Source: Ruminococcaceae bacterium UBA1438 (lineage in GTDB: Bacteria; Bacillota; Clostridia; Oscillospirales; Acutalibacteraceae). Taken from it: 16,224 bases of DNA. A program made the translations under genes and the position numbers. Positions 6,408-14,044 of this stretch are shown piece after piece. Position 1 is the first letter of the stretch; every line of letters starts with the position of its first letter. The DNA lies in the NCBI GenBank assembly GCA_002329285.1, contig DCTO01000060.1, positions 8,586-24,809 of the forward strand. The letters run 5' to 3'. The notes beneath the pieces are model-generated. The model searched no databases. It saw only the letters and a program-made list of their open reading frames with translations, and had not been told where the DNA came from.

Positions 6408-7671
6408 ATATATCAGATAAATCCTCAAACTTACTTTTACGTTTATTGGAAATCAGCTTTGCGCAGACACCTACCACGGTTATTCCGATAAGCACGGAAA
6501 ATTCAATATAAATCCGTTTATTCTTATTCGTGCTCTCCTCGGAAAGGTTTCCGCTTTTAACCGATGTCCACAAAGTTGCCTGAAGCTCAAGAATGTTTTG
6601 AGGAAGGTTTTCAAAATACTGGGGATTTGGCAATTCCTCAGGATAAACCGCCTCACTGCCGTAAATTGAGCTTTCCTCATCCTCTATTACTTCAATATTC
6701 GGGCAGACATAAAAGATATATTCCGTGTTTTCAAAAGCAACCTGGGGCTCATGCATAAAGTTAATAAAGGCTTCAGCGCCTTCTTTATTCTGGGCGCAGG
6801 TCGGAATGCAAAATGCATCGTAGAATATATTTACGCCCTCTTCAGGGAAGCAATAATCAAGATCCTCATTATTTTCAACCATAAGCTCGTAGTCGCCGGC
6901 ATAATAAGTTGCAAAGGCATATTCGCCGCTTTCCATAAGGTTGAAAACCTCATCCATAACGTAAACAGGATTAACGGCATCCTTTTGCTTTGCAAGAAGC
7001 TCTGCGGCTTCAATCCAATCCGCTTCATCGGTTGTGTTAAAATCCTGCCCAAGAACAGCCTGCGCAATTGCAAAGGCATCACGGGAGTTATTGAACATCA
7101 GAACCTTATCGCGGTATTGCTCATCCCAAAGCACGCTCCAACTTGTTGGCTCCTCATCAACAAGCGCCGTATTATAAATCAGAACGGTTGAACATGAGTT
7201 AAAGCAAAGCGAATACTCCTGATCAGGGTCAAAAAACAGATTCTTATACTCATCGGCGATCAGCTCAGCATTAGGAACGTTATCCCAATTAATCGGAAGC
7301 AGAAGATCTTCATCAATTAGACGCTGAATCATATAATCGGACGGAGTGATAACATCGTATGACACTCCCCCGCCGACAAGCTTTGAATACATATTCTCAT
7401 TAGATTCAAAATTTGTGTAATTAACCTTTGCCCCCGTTAATCGCTCAAATTCTGCAACAACATCCATTGAGCCTTCAGAGCCGTCTGAAATATAATCGCC
7501 CCAGTTATAAACATTAACCGAGGTGCCCTGCAAGCCGAGATTTTCATAATACTCTATCTGTTCATCTGTAAAGTATTCATCCTCATCATTAGCACCTGCG
7601 CAAACGGCAAAGCTGCTGAAAGCCAAAATAAAGCAAAAGAGAAAAACAAGAAAATTTTTTAAATACTTCAT
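6400..7671 (-). CDS. potD: Spermidine/putrescine ABC transporter, substrate-binding protein, C-terminally anchored
   Basis: This 423-residue protein captures polyamines outside the cell and delivers them to PotBC. A hydrophobic signal segment (residues 1-25) is followed by an acidic linker. The binding domain opens with VNVYNWGDYISDGS, typical of PotD/PotF. Later come YDVITPSDYMIQRL and VNIFYDAFCIPTCAQNKEGAEAFINF, the segment that lines the ligand pocket in this family. There is no proper lipobox: the only Cys in the leader is in SFAVCAG, with Phe at -3 and Val at -1. Instead, the C-terminus has a hydrophobic span (about residues 387-406, YIEFSVLIGITVVGVCAKLI) followed by NKRKSK, which would anchor it in the membrane. 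The start overlaps potC by 4 nt (ATGA). Whether putrescine or spermidine is preferred is not visible. Confidence 0.93.
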   Translation of the reverse strand: MKYLKNFLVFLFCFILAFSSFAVCAGANDEDEYFTDEQIEYYENLGLQGTSVNVYNWGDYISDGSEGSMDVVAEFERLTGAKVNYTNFESNENMYSKLVGGGVSYDVITPSDYMIQRLIDEDLLLPINWDNVPNAELIADEYKNLFFDPDQEYSLCFNSCSTVLIYNTALVDEEPTSWSVLWDEQYRDKVLMFNNSRDAFAIAQAVLGQDFNTTDEADWIEAAELLAKQKDAVNPVYVMDEVFNLMESGEYAFATYYAGDYELMVENNEDLDYCFPEEGVNIFYDAFCIPTCAQNKEGAEAFINFMHEPQVAFENTEYIFYVCPNIEVIEDEESSIYGSEAVYPEELPNPQYFENLPQNILELQATLWTSVKSGNLSEESTNKNKRIYIEFSVLIGITVVGVCAKLISNKRKSKFEDLSDIYG

Positions 7672-8489
7672 TTTTTCTCACTCTTACCCTTTTGAGCTCT
7701 TTGCTGTGCAACATTAAGCAAAATAAGCAGCACCAGAATAACGGCAAAAACAAGCGTTGAAAGTGCATACATATCCGGCTTAACTCTTTTTTTAGTTAAT
7801 GAGAAGATATAAATCGGCAAGGTTTGAAAGCTCGGTCCGCTTGTGAAATAAGATATAATGAAATCATCAAGCGAAAGCGTGAAGCTCATAACAAGGCCAG
7901 TGATTATTCCGCTTGTTATATTAGGCATAACAACCTTAAAAAAGGCTGAAACAGGCCTGCAGCCAAGATCAACGGCAGCCTCATAAATATTAATATCAAA
8001 CTGCCTTAATTTAGGCAGAACATTCAGAATAACATAAGGCAGACAAAATGTTACGTGAGCAATTAAAAGCGACCAAAAATTGAGCGCATTTGCCTTATTA
8101 AGAAGATGAGCGGAGAAAACGAAAAGCAGCATCATCGAGATACCTGTAACTATCTCCGGATTCATCATAGGAATGTTAGTAACAGTCATTACCGCGCTTT
8201 TCAGGCGCTTATTTGCATAATTATAAATCCCAACAGCAGCAAGCGTTCCCATAACGGTTGAAACAATTGCGCTGACTACAGCAAGAACAATCGTACTTTT
8301 AAGCGCCTGCATAGCGGCGGAATTTTGAAACATTTCCCCCCACCATTTTGTTGAAAAATCAGTGAAAATATATGTGCTTGGCGATGAATTAAAAGAAAAC
8401 AGCGCCATAACAACAATTGGTGCATAAAGGAAAAATATAATTAAAACTATATAAAGCTTTGATGCAAAGGAAAGCTTTGTGTTATTCAT
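7668..8489 (-). CDS. potC: Spermidine/putrescine ABC transporter, permease PotC
   Basis: This 273-residue inner-membrane permease is of the binding-protein-dependent type. About six hydrophobic segments are visible, the first at residues 10-30 (LYIVLIIFFLYAPIVVMALF). The cytoplasmic EAA loop that contacts the ATPase reads YEAAVDLGCRPVSAFFKVVMP. The downstream FTLSLDDFIISYFTSGPSFQTLPIYIFSLTKKRVKPD is highly typical of PotC/PotI. The gene overlaps potB upstream and potD downstream by 4 nt each (ATGA), which implies tightly coupled translation. With PotB it forms the heterodimeric channel for polyamine import. Confidence 0.95.
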   Translation of the reverse strand: MNNTKLSFASKLYIVLIIFFLYAPIVVMALFSFNSSPSTYIFTDFSTKWWGEMFQNSAAMQALKSTIVLAVVSAIVSTVMGTLAAVGIYNYANKRLKSAVMTVTNIPMMNPEIVTGISMMLLFVFSAHLLNKANALNFWSLLIAHVTFCLPYVILNVLPKLRQFDINIYEAAVDLGCRPVSAFFKVVMPNITSGIITGLVMSFTLSLDDFIISYFTSGPSFQTLPIYIFSLTKKRVKPDMYALSTLVFAVILVLLILLNVAQQRAQKGKSEKK

Positions 8490-9337
8490 ATAATAAGCCC
8501 TCCTTCCGTTTCATCATCTGCGCCGAGATAATTCATAATTCCGAGGCAGGCCAGAATCAAAATCATAAGAATTAATGAAAGGCTTGCGCCGAGATTATAA
8601 TTATTTGCCTGCTGGAACTGCGTTTCGATGATATCACCGATAAGAACGACCTGGCCGCCACCGAGCTTTTGGGTGATATAGAAGGTTGAAACACAGGGCA
8701 CGAATACCATCGTTATTCCGCTTAATACACCGGGAAGCGAAAGCGGCATAACAACTCTGCGCATAATCTGAGCCCTATCAGACCCAAGATCCTGCGCCGC
8801 CTCAATCAACGATTCATCCATTTTAGTCAATACAGAATAAATCGGAAGAATCATATAAGGCAGAAAGTTATAAACCATACCGAGAATAACTGCGCCGGAG
8901 GTGTTAAGCATATGAAGCGGGACCAGTTCTCCGTCAATTTCTCTGAGGAGGCCGAGTGTTGATAAAATGCCGTTAATGACGCCGGAATCGCCGAGAATAG
9001 TCATCCACGAATATGTGCGAATAAGAAAATTCATCCACATTGGGAGCATAACCAGGAGAACCATCATTGCCTGTGAATTAGCCTTAAGCTTTGAAATAAA
9101 ATAAGCAAAAGGATAACCGATAACAAGGCAGATAACGGTTGCAACAACTCCGTAAATAATTGAAAGTAAAATAGCCGATGCATATTGCGGAATTGCGGTA
9201 ATATTATCAAAGGTGAAAGCGCCGTCATAATTAGTGAATGAATAATATACTACCATAATAAGCGGAGCAATAATGAATAGAGAAGCCCAAAGAAGATAAG
9301 GCTTATCTGCAATTTTTCTTGAAAGGCTATTCCTCAT
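8486..9337 (-). CDS. potB: Spermidine/putrescine ABC transporter, permease PotB
   Basis: This 283-residue permease is the partner of PotC. The N-terminal membrane span ([18 protein letters not shown]) follows a basic leader. The conserved central part has [19 protein letters not shown] and the EAA loop [27 protein letters not shown]. About six membrane segments fit the family. I chose the ATG at 9337 because a strong GGGAGG ribosome site lies 7 nt upstream. The frame stays open to 9409, but that extension lies inside potA and adds residues foreign to the family. The gene start overlaps the end of potA by 11 nt. Confidence 0.95.
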   Translation of the reverse strand: MRNSLSRKIADKPYLLWASLFIIAPLIMVVYYSFTNYDGAFTFDNITAIPQYASAILLSIIYGVVATVICLVIGYPFAYFISKLKANSQAMMVLLVMLPMWMNFLIRTYSWMTILGDSGVINGILSTLGLLREIDGELVPLHMLNTSGAVILGMVYNFLPYMILPIYSVLTKMDESLIEAAQDLGSDRAQIMRRVVMPLSLPGVLSGITMVFVPCVSTFYITQKLGGGQVVLIGDIIETQFQQANNYNLGASLSLILMILILACLGIMNYLGADDETEGGLII

Positions 9338-10460
9338 TTTCAGCCTCCCAGTCATAATCAGCATCATTGATGTGATCAAATTCATCGGAAAAGAAAGAAT
9401 AATCGCCAAATTCGCCGCTATATTCGCTGCGCTTCATAACATGAATTGAATCAGCATCAATATACATACCGATGGTTTCGCCGATTTTATGATATTCCGT
9501 TGTTTGCACAAGCCAGATAAAGCCGTTAACATTAACAAATATCTCAAAGAAAACGCCTTTAAATACAACATCGGTTATTTCACCGGTCAGCGAATCCTTT
9601 GAGCCAACAGGGCGGATTTCAATATCCTCCGGGCGAACTACAACCTCAACCTGCTCGTTTGGCTCAAAGCCCTTATCAAGGCAATCAAAGTTTACTCCGC
9701 CGAAATTAACAAGATAATCCTTAACCATAATGGCATCAACGATATTTGATTCGCCGATGAAATCCGCAACGAAAGCATTAACCGGCTCATTATATATATC
9801 CTCCGGAGTGCCGATCTGCTGGATTATGCCCTTATCCATAACAACCACGCGGTCGCTCATGGAAAGAGCCTCCTCCTGATCGTGAGTAACATAAATAAAG
9901 GTTATGCCAAGGCGTTTCTGAATTGCCTTTAACTCCTTTTGCATATCCTTGCGAAGCTTTAAATCAAGCGCTCCGAGAGGCTCATCAAGAAGCAAAACAT
10001 GGGGCTTATTTGCAAGAGCTCTTGCAATTGCAACACGCTGCTGCTGGCCGCCTGAAAGGCTGCTTATGGAGCGTTTTTCAAAACCTTTAAGGTTAACAAG
10101 CTCCAGCATTTCAGCAACGGTTTTGCGGATTTCAGCCTTATCCATTTTCTGGATTTCAGGGCCGAAAGCAACGTTTTCAAACACGTTTAAATGAGAAAAA
10201 AGAGCATAACGCTGGAAGATTGTGTTAACCTTTCTTTTATGCGGAGGGATATTATTAATGGTTTTACCCTCAAAAACAACCTCTCCCTCATCGGGCTCAA
10301 TAAAGCCGGCAATGCAACGAAGAGTTGTTGTTTTTCCGCAGCCGGAAGGCCCAAGCAACGTTATAAACTCTTTTTTATTAATGGATAAATTCAATTTGTC
10401 AAGGACAACATTGTCCCCATATTTTACGGTAACATCCTTTAAATCAATTATTCTTTCCAA
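9327..10460 (-). CDS. potA: Spermidine/putrescine ABC transporter, ATPase PotA (TTG start)
   Basis: This 377-residue cytoplasmic ATPase energises the PotBC channel. Walker A is GPSGCGKTT (residues 37-45), the Q-loop glutamine is near residue 83, the signature LSGGQQQR is at 135-142, Walker B LLLDEP ends with the catalytic Glu at 160, and the switch histidine is in YVTHDQEE (about 193). A TOBE-type domain fills about residues 265-350 ([12 protein letters not shown]), and the protein ends in an acidic tail of about 25 residues. The start codon is TTG. The in-frame codon before it is a stop (TAA), so no earlier start is possible, and the first beta strand ([12 protein letters not shown]) needs this start. 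AGAGGA lies about 10 nt upstream. It is the first gene of potABCD-HAD and has its own promoter and a palindrome in its leader. Confidence 0.96.
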   Translation of the reverse strand: MERIIDLKDVTVKYGDNVVLDKLNLSINKKEFITLLGPSGCGKTTTLRCIAGFIEPDEGEVVFEGKTINNIPPHKRKVNTIFQRYALFSHLNVFENVAFGPEIQKMDKAEIRKTVAEMLELVNLKGFEKRSISSLSGGQQQRVAIARALANKPHVLLLDEPLGALDLKLRKDMQKELKAIQKRLGITFIYVTHDQEEALSMSDRVVVMDKGIIQQIGTPEDIYNEPVNAFVADFIGESNIVDAIMVKDYLVNFGGVNFDCLDKGFEPNEQVEVVVRPEDIEIRPVGSKDSLTGEITDVVFKGVFFEIFVNVNGFIWLVQTTEYHKIGETIGMYIDADSIHVMKRSEYSGEFGDYSFFSDEFDHINDADYDWEAENEE

Positions 10461-10488
10461 TTATGCACTTCCTCTTTGTAACCCGATT

Positions 10489-10510
10489 TAATATACACTG
10501 ATGTATATTA
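10489..10510. promoter_or_regulatory. Palindromic operator candidate in the potA leader
   Basis: A perfect 9-bp inverted repeat (TAATATACA and TGTATATTA) is separated by CTGA. It lies just downstream of the potA -10 box, around the expected transcription start and about 30 nt before the TTG start. Its size and position suit a dimeric repressor. AT-richness and lack of a T-run argue against a terminator. No regulator gene is adjacent, so the protein that would bind it is unknown. Confidence 0.5.
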
Positions 10511-10517
10511 TAAAATA

Positions 10518-10545
10518 AATATATCAAATTATGAGGAAAAGTCAA
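10518..10545 (-). promoter_or_regulatory. Promoter of the pot operon
   Basis: On the minus strand, TTGACT (10540-10545) and TATATT (10518-10523) are separated by 16 nt. The -35 box lies only 7 nt beyond the dpaB stop codon. No hairpin terminator is seen between dpaB and this promoter. Confidence 0.55.
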
Positions 10546-10552
10546 CATAATA

Positions 10553-11116
10553 TTAAAATATTTTCTTTAAAATTTCTTCACCTGCAGCAACCTTTTTAAC
10601 AGTATCCGTAACCTGTGAAAAATCGCAAACCATTGATTTTGTTTTATGCTCACAATCATCCATTCCAAACGGAACAAAATAATAATTTTTATAATTCATT
10701 AAAGAGCCTATATTCTTTGCCGCTCCTCCAAGAGCATCATTGGTTGAAACGCCGATTATAACGGGTCTGCTGTTTCTGAGATGGCTTTTTGCAGCCATAG
10801 TAACAGAGGTGTCCGCAATCCCGTTTGCAAGCTTTGCAAGAGTGTTTCCCGTGCAAGGAACAATGCAAAGAATATCAAAAAGCTTTTTGGGGCCAATAGG
10901 CTCTGCCTCTTCAATTTTATGAATAATGCCGTTTCCTGTTATTTCAGTTAGCTGAGAACGAAAAAATTCAGCATTACCGAAACGTGTGTCAGTAGAATAT
11001 GAGGTTTCGCTCATTATAGGAAAAACGTCATAACCGTTTTCAACAAGATCTTTAACAGAGGCAATTGCTTTTGAAAAGGTGCAGAATGAGCCTGTCAGCG
11101 CAAAGCCGATTTTCAA
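10553..11116 (-). CDS. dpaB: Dipicolinate synthase subunit B (flavoprotein-like)
   Basis: This 187-residue protein, also called SpoVFB, is needed with DpaA to convert dihydrodipicolinate to dipicolinic acid, the Ca-chelating compound stockpiled in the spore core. Synthesis takes place in the mother cell. The sequence has the flavoprotein fold of the family: start MKIGFALTGSFCTF, then VFPIMSE, then DILCIVPCTGNTLAKLANGIADTSVTMAAKSHLRN, and later RPVIIGVSTNDALG. The length is normal. The start overlaps the dpaA stop by 4 nt, so the two subunits are translated together. This gene pair marks the organism as an endospore former using the SpoVF route. No terminator follows it. Confidence 0.95.
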   Translation of the reverse strand: MKIGFALTGSFCTFSKAIASVKDLVENGYDVFPIMSETSYSTDTRFGNAEFFRSQLTEITGNGIIHKIEEAEPIGPKKLFDILCIVPCTGNTLAKLANGIADTSVTMAAKSHLRNSRPVIIGVSTNDALGGAAKNIGSLMNYKNYYFVPFGMDDCEHKTKSMVCDFSQVTDTVKKVAAGEEILKKIF

Positions 11117-11841
11117 ATATATTCCTCCTTTAATATATCAATAACAGCCTCTCCGATAAGCTCCCCGGCTGTTTTAACGGTAAATCTTGACGGCATCGCC
11201 CTGCCGTTGAGAACAGTAAATCCAAGGCTTTTAGCAACAAGATTATCGACACCGCCGGGAAACGAGGCTAAATCCAGAATCAGGCAGGAAGGCTTAAGCG
11301 CTTTCAATTCCTTTTCGGTTAAAACAAGATGCGGAACCGTGTTTATAATGATATCCGAATTATTTTTAACGGCAAGCTCATTAAAATATATGTGCCGTGC
11401 ATTATTAAAAACAGCCTCAGCAGAAGAGCTTTTACTTCTTGAACAAACGGTTATATTTGCTCCGTAAGCGTTTAGAAGCTTATGAAGCGCTTTTCCAATC
11501 CTACCATATCCGACAATTAAAATATTTGAATTAATCAATGAATAAGGTGTGTTTTCTTCAAGATAAGAAACGGCACCCTCCGCGGTTAAAAACGCGTTTT
11601 TAAGGGTGTAGCTTTCATTTTTCATATAATCAAAGCCGGTTTCACTTATTCCTCCTGCATAAAAGCAAAGCTTTCCCGCCATTTCATCAAGCATATACTG
11701 CTTTGTTGGAACGGGAAGAATAATAAAATCGGCTTCATCAGCGCTTTTTGCATATGCATATCCCCTGCTTTTTAGGTATTCTTTTGCAAAAAGCATTCTT
11801 TCATCCTCTGAATAAGGCATATAAAACTTATCAGGAAGCAT
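11113..11841 (-). CDS. dpaA: Dipicolinate synthase subunit A
   Basis: This 242-residue protein, also called SpoVFA, is the dehydrogenase-like subunit that makes dipicolinate with DpaB. The N-terminal family domain (about residues 1-95) includes DFIILPVPTK. A Rossmann fold follows, with ILIVGYGRIGKALH (glycines G111, G113 and G116), then the tail of the domain (DIIINTVPHLVLTEKEL, LILDLASFPGGVD) and a closing NGRAMPSRFTVKTAGELI typical of DpaA. It is shorter than the well-known Bacillus protein (about 300 residues), mainly in the N-terminal domain, but looks intact. The ATG at 11841 has a modest GGGTGA ribosome site. It is the first gene of dpaAB and divergent from murC. Confidence 0.94.
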   Translation of the reverse strand: MLPDKFYMPYSEDERMLFAKEYLKSRGYAYAKSADEADFIILPVPTKQYMLDEMAGKLCFYAGGISETGFDYMKNESYTLKNAFLTAEGAVSYLEENTPYSLINSNILIVGYGRIGKALHKLLNAYGANITVCSRSKSSSAEAVFNNARHIYFNELAVKNNSDIIINTVPHLVLTEKELKALKPSCLILDLASFPGGVDNLVAKSLGFTVLNGRAMPSRFTVKTAGELIGEAVIDILKEEYI

Positions 11842-11859
11842 AATAATTCACCCAAAAAC

Positions 11860-11886
11860 AATATATGCCAAAAAAATTTTGATGTT
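11860..11886 (-). promoter_or_regulatory. Possible sporulation (sigma-K-like) promoter of dpaAB
   Basis: On the minus strand, CATATATT (11860-11867) fits the CATAnnnT pattern of mother-cell sigma factors, and AAC (11884-11886) lies at sigma-K-like spacing upstream. No good sigma-A boxes are seen here. In Bacillus the spoVF operon is transcribed by sigma-K, which makes this plausible, but the motif is short and the call is tentative. Confidence 0.35.
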
Positions 11887-11923
11887 AATTAACTTTAGTG
11901 TTTATTTTTCAATATAAAAGTTG

Positions 11924-11929
11924 TATAAT
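11924..11929 (+). promoter_or_regulatory. -10 box of murC promoter
   Basis: A consensus TATAAT lies about 37 nt before the murC start codon; the -35 region (TTTATT around 11901-11906) is weak. It sits inside an in-frame upstream extension of murC that begins with TTG at 11921, so that upstream TTG cannot be the real start. Confidence 0.5.
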
Positions 11930-11965
11930 ATTAAAAATGCATTGCATAACAGGAGGAGCTTTCTT

Positions 11966-13339
11966 TTGAAAAACATTGATGAACTTTTAAAAGAAGTTAA
12001 AAATATACATTTCATCGGCATAGGCGGCGCCGGCATGTGCCCGCTTGCAGAAATATTTATATCACTTGGATACAATGTTTCCGGATCTGATAATAATGAC
12101 ACAGAAACTTTCAGAAAAATCGAAAAGGAAGGCGCAAAGGTCTTTCTTGGCCAGGTTAAGGAAAACATCAGCGATGAGGTTGAGCTTGTAATTTACACAA
12201 ACGCTATCCTTAGGGGTAACGAGGAGCTTGAATACGCAAAGGCAAATTATCCGACATTTGAGAGGGCGGAGCTTCTCGGCGCGGTGAGCAGGATTTTTTC
12301 AAATTGCATAGGTATTTGCGGCACTCACGGTAAAACAACGGCAAGCTCAATGACAACGCAGGCGCTGCTTAAAGCAGGGCTTGACCCCAGCGCAGTTATC
12401 GGCGGTAAGCTGCCGGTTATTGACGCTTACGGGCGTTATGGCAGCAGTCAGAATTTTGTTTGCGAATCCTGTGAATTTAACAACACGTTTCTGCATATGA
12501 ATGCCGATATGGCGGTTGTGCTCAACATTGATGAGGATCACCTTGATTTCTTCGGAAATCTTGATAACATCAAGAAAAGCTTCCGCGAATTCTGCGATAA
12601 AACCACAAGGACAATTATATATAACGGCGATGATGAAAACACCGTTGATATGCTGAAAGGCATTGAAGGAAAAACGCTTGTTTCCTTCGGAACGAAAGAG
12701 AATAATGAATGGATCGCCAAAAACATTTATGTTCCCGGCGGCTTTCATATCGAATATGATGTTTATCATTTTGATGAATTTGTTGCTCACATTTACTTGA
12801 CCGTTCCCGGAGAGCACAATGTTCTCAACTCACTGGCCGCTTTTGTTGCATGCTTTTTAAGCGGAGCAGAGGTTGGCAAAATCTGCGAAGGCTTAAAGGA
12901 ATTCGGCGGTGCCGGAAGGCGATTTGAGCGCAAAGGCGTTTTCAAAGGCATAACGGTTGTTGACGATTATGCGCACCACCCCAAGGAAATTGAGGTTACA
13001 CTCAATGCCGCAATGAAGATGGGTTATAAACGCGTTTGGGCAGTTCACCAGCCCTTCACATTCAGTAGAACCGCCGCGCTGCTTGATGATTTTGCAAGAG
13101 TGCTTCAAATTGCAGACAAATGCATTATTTCCGAAATCATGGGAAGCCGCGAGGTTAACACAATCGGCATCAAGGCAACCGATTTATCAAGCAGAATTCC
13201 CGGCAGCATTCAGATTGATAAGCTTGAAGATATTGCTGATTATCTTGCTGAAAACTGCACAGACGGAGATATGGTTATCACTCTCGGCTGCGGCGATGTT
13301 TATAAGGTTTCAAGAATGCTTGTTGATAAGCTTAAATAA
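11966..13339 (+). CDS. murC: UDP-N-acetylmuramate--L-alanine ligase (TTG start)
   Basis: MurC uses ATP to add the first residue, L-alanine, to UDP-N-acetylmuramic acid in cytoplasmic peptidoglycan precursor synthesis. The 457-residue protein has the normal length and three domains. These are the UDP-binding N-terminal fold with IHFIGIGGAGMCPLAE (residues 14-29), the central ATPase with GTHGKTT (119-125), YTNAI before it and NIDEDHLDFFGN later, and the C-terminal domain with VVDDYAHHPKEI and VWAVHQPFTFSRT. I chose the TTG at 11966 because a perfect AGGAGG ribosome site (11951-11956) lies 9 nt upstream. An earlier in-frame TTG at 11921 lies upstream of this site and overlaps the promoter. The gene stands alone rather than in a mur cluster and ends at a strong terminator. 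Confidence 0.96.
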   Translation: MKNIDELLKEVKNIHFIGIGGAGMCPLAEIFISLGYNVSGSDNNDTETFRKIEKEGAKVFLGQVKENISDEVELVIYTNAILRGNEELEYAKANYPTFERAELLGAVSRIFSNCIGICGTHGKTTASSMTTQALLKAGLDPSAVIGGKLPVIDAYGRYGSSQNFVCESCEFNNTFLHMNADMAVVLNIDEDHLDFFGNLDNIKKSFREFCDKTTRTIIYNGDDENTVDMLKGIEGKTLVSFGTKENNEWIAKNIYVPGGFHIEYDVYHFDEFVAHIYLTVPGEHNVLNSLAAFVACFLSGAEVGKICEGLKEFGGAGRRFERKGVFKGITVVDDYAHHPKEIEVTLNAAMKMGYKRVWAVHQPFTFSRTAALLDDFARVLQIADKCIISEIMGSREVNTIGIKATDLSSRIPGSIQIDKLEDIADYLAENCTDGDMVITLGCGDVYKVSRMLVDKLK

Positions 13340-13340
13340 T

Positions 13341-13375
13341 AAAAACGCTCTTAGTTCAAACTAAGAGCGTTTTTT
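13341..13375. terminator. Bidirectional terminator between murC and the alkD-like gene
   Basis: A perfect 10-bp stem (ACGCTCTTAG 13345-13354 with 13361-13370) has a 6-nt loop and is flanked by A- and T-runs on opposite sides. The stop codon and last residues of the minus-strand gene are encoded within the right arm and T-run of this hairpin. Confidence 0.92.
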
Positions 13376-14023
13376 AGTTTTAAGATATGCTTTTGTTTCT
13401 TTATCAACACGAAAGCTGTCACAAATTTTTGAAATGGTCATATTATGAATTTCCTGTGTTAAATTGCCATTTTCAAGCAAAGGCATAACCTTTCCTTCAT
13501 ATTTAATAAAAGCAACGGAAAGCGCCCATGCAGCTGCCATATTAACATAATACTGCCCGGAAGAAATGCCTTTCAGATAATCAACAACAAGATTTATATA
13601 ATCATCATCAATATAATAATCCATAAGGCAAACTATGGCAAATCTGCGCTCAAACTCCTTTTCGGAGAACATATATTTTTTCAGATATTCAAAGAAATCA
13701 GCTTTATTATTTTTTATAAATTTCAGGGTTGAGCACACGCTGTCACAAACCGCCCAATTATCAATAACGGGAACAAAGGTATTAAGCAATGCAAGCCGAG
13801 CATCAAAATCAAGCTTTGCATAGCCGATATATAAACCATGGAGCATTATTTCCTCATAATAATCCCAGGAAAAGCAGTCATCCGGCAATGCCTTTGCAAG
13901 CTTACGAAGCTCGGGAAGTCTGACTCCGATAATCTTATCAGCATCATACCCCGGAACAAGCTTTAAATGAAAATCCCTGTATTTCAGATCCTGCCTTTTG
14001 AAAAGCTCTTTTCTAACATCCAT
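13361..14023 (-). CDS. DNA alkylation repair enzyme (AlkD-like HEAT-repeat glycosylase)
   Basis: This 220-residue protein of the AlkC/AlkD superfamily consists of helical HEAT-like repeats that wrap around DNA and release alkylated bases such as 3- and 7-methylpurines. Key positions match AlkD: W90 and D94 in DNWAVCDSV, and an arginine in FERRFAIVCLMDYY (R126 or R127). The N-terminal IIGVRLPELRKLAK also fits. The size is close to the usual 220-240 residues. The ATG follows a GGTGAT ribosome site with short spacing. It lies 21 nt downstream of the 14045-14869 membrane-protein gene and is probably co-transcribed with it. The coding sequence runs into the terminator it shares with murC. Confidence 0.88.
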   Translation of the reverse strand: MDVRKELFKRQDLKYRDFHLKLVPGYDADKIIGVRLPELRKLAKALPDDCFSWDYYEEIMLHGLYIGYAKLDFDARLALLNTFVPVIDNWAVCDSVCSTLKFIKNNKADFFEYLKKYMFSEKEFERRFAIVCLMDYYIDDDYINLVVDYLKGISSGQYYVNMAAAWALSVAFIKYEGKVMPLLENGNLTQEIHNMTISKICDSFRVDKETKAYLKTKKRS

Positions 14024-14044
14024 ATCATCACCACGGATATTATA

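Noticed and set aside
6751..7191. Open frame of about 146 codons antisense to potD
   Set aside because: potD on the other strand is unmistakable by family motifs, and the antisense frame has no promoter, ribosome site or recognisable domain.
8486..9409. Longer potB starting at 9409
   Set aside because: The extra 24 codons lie inside potA and lack a ribosome site. The ATG at 9337 has a GGGAGG site at ideal spacing.
10460..10545. Riboswitch in the potA leader
   Set aside because: The leader after the predicted start is only about 50 nt, with a simple palindrome and no terminator or aptamer-like fold.
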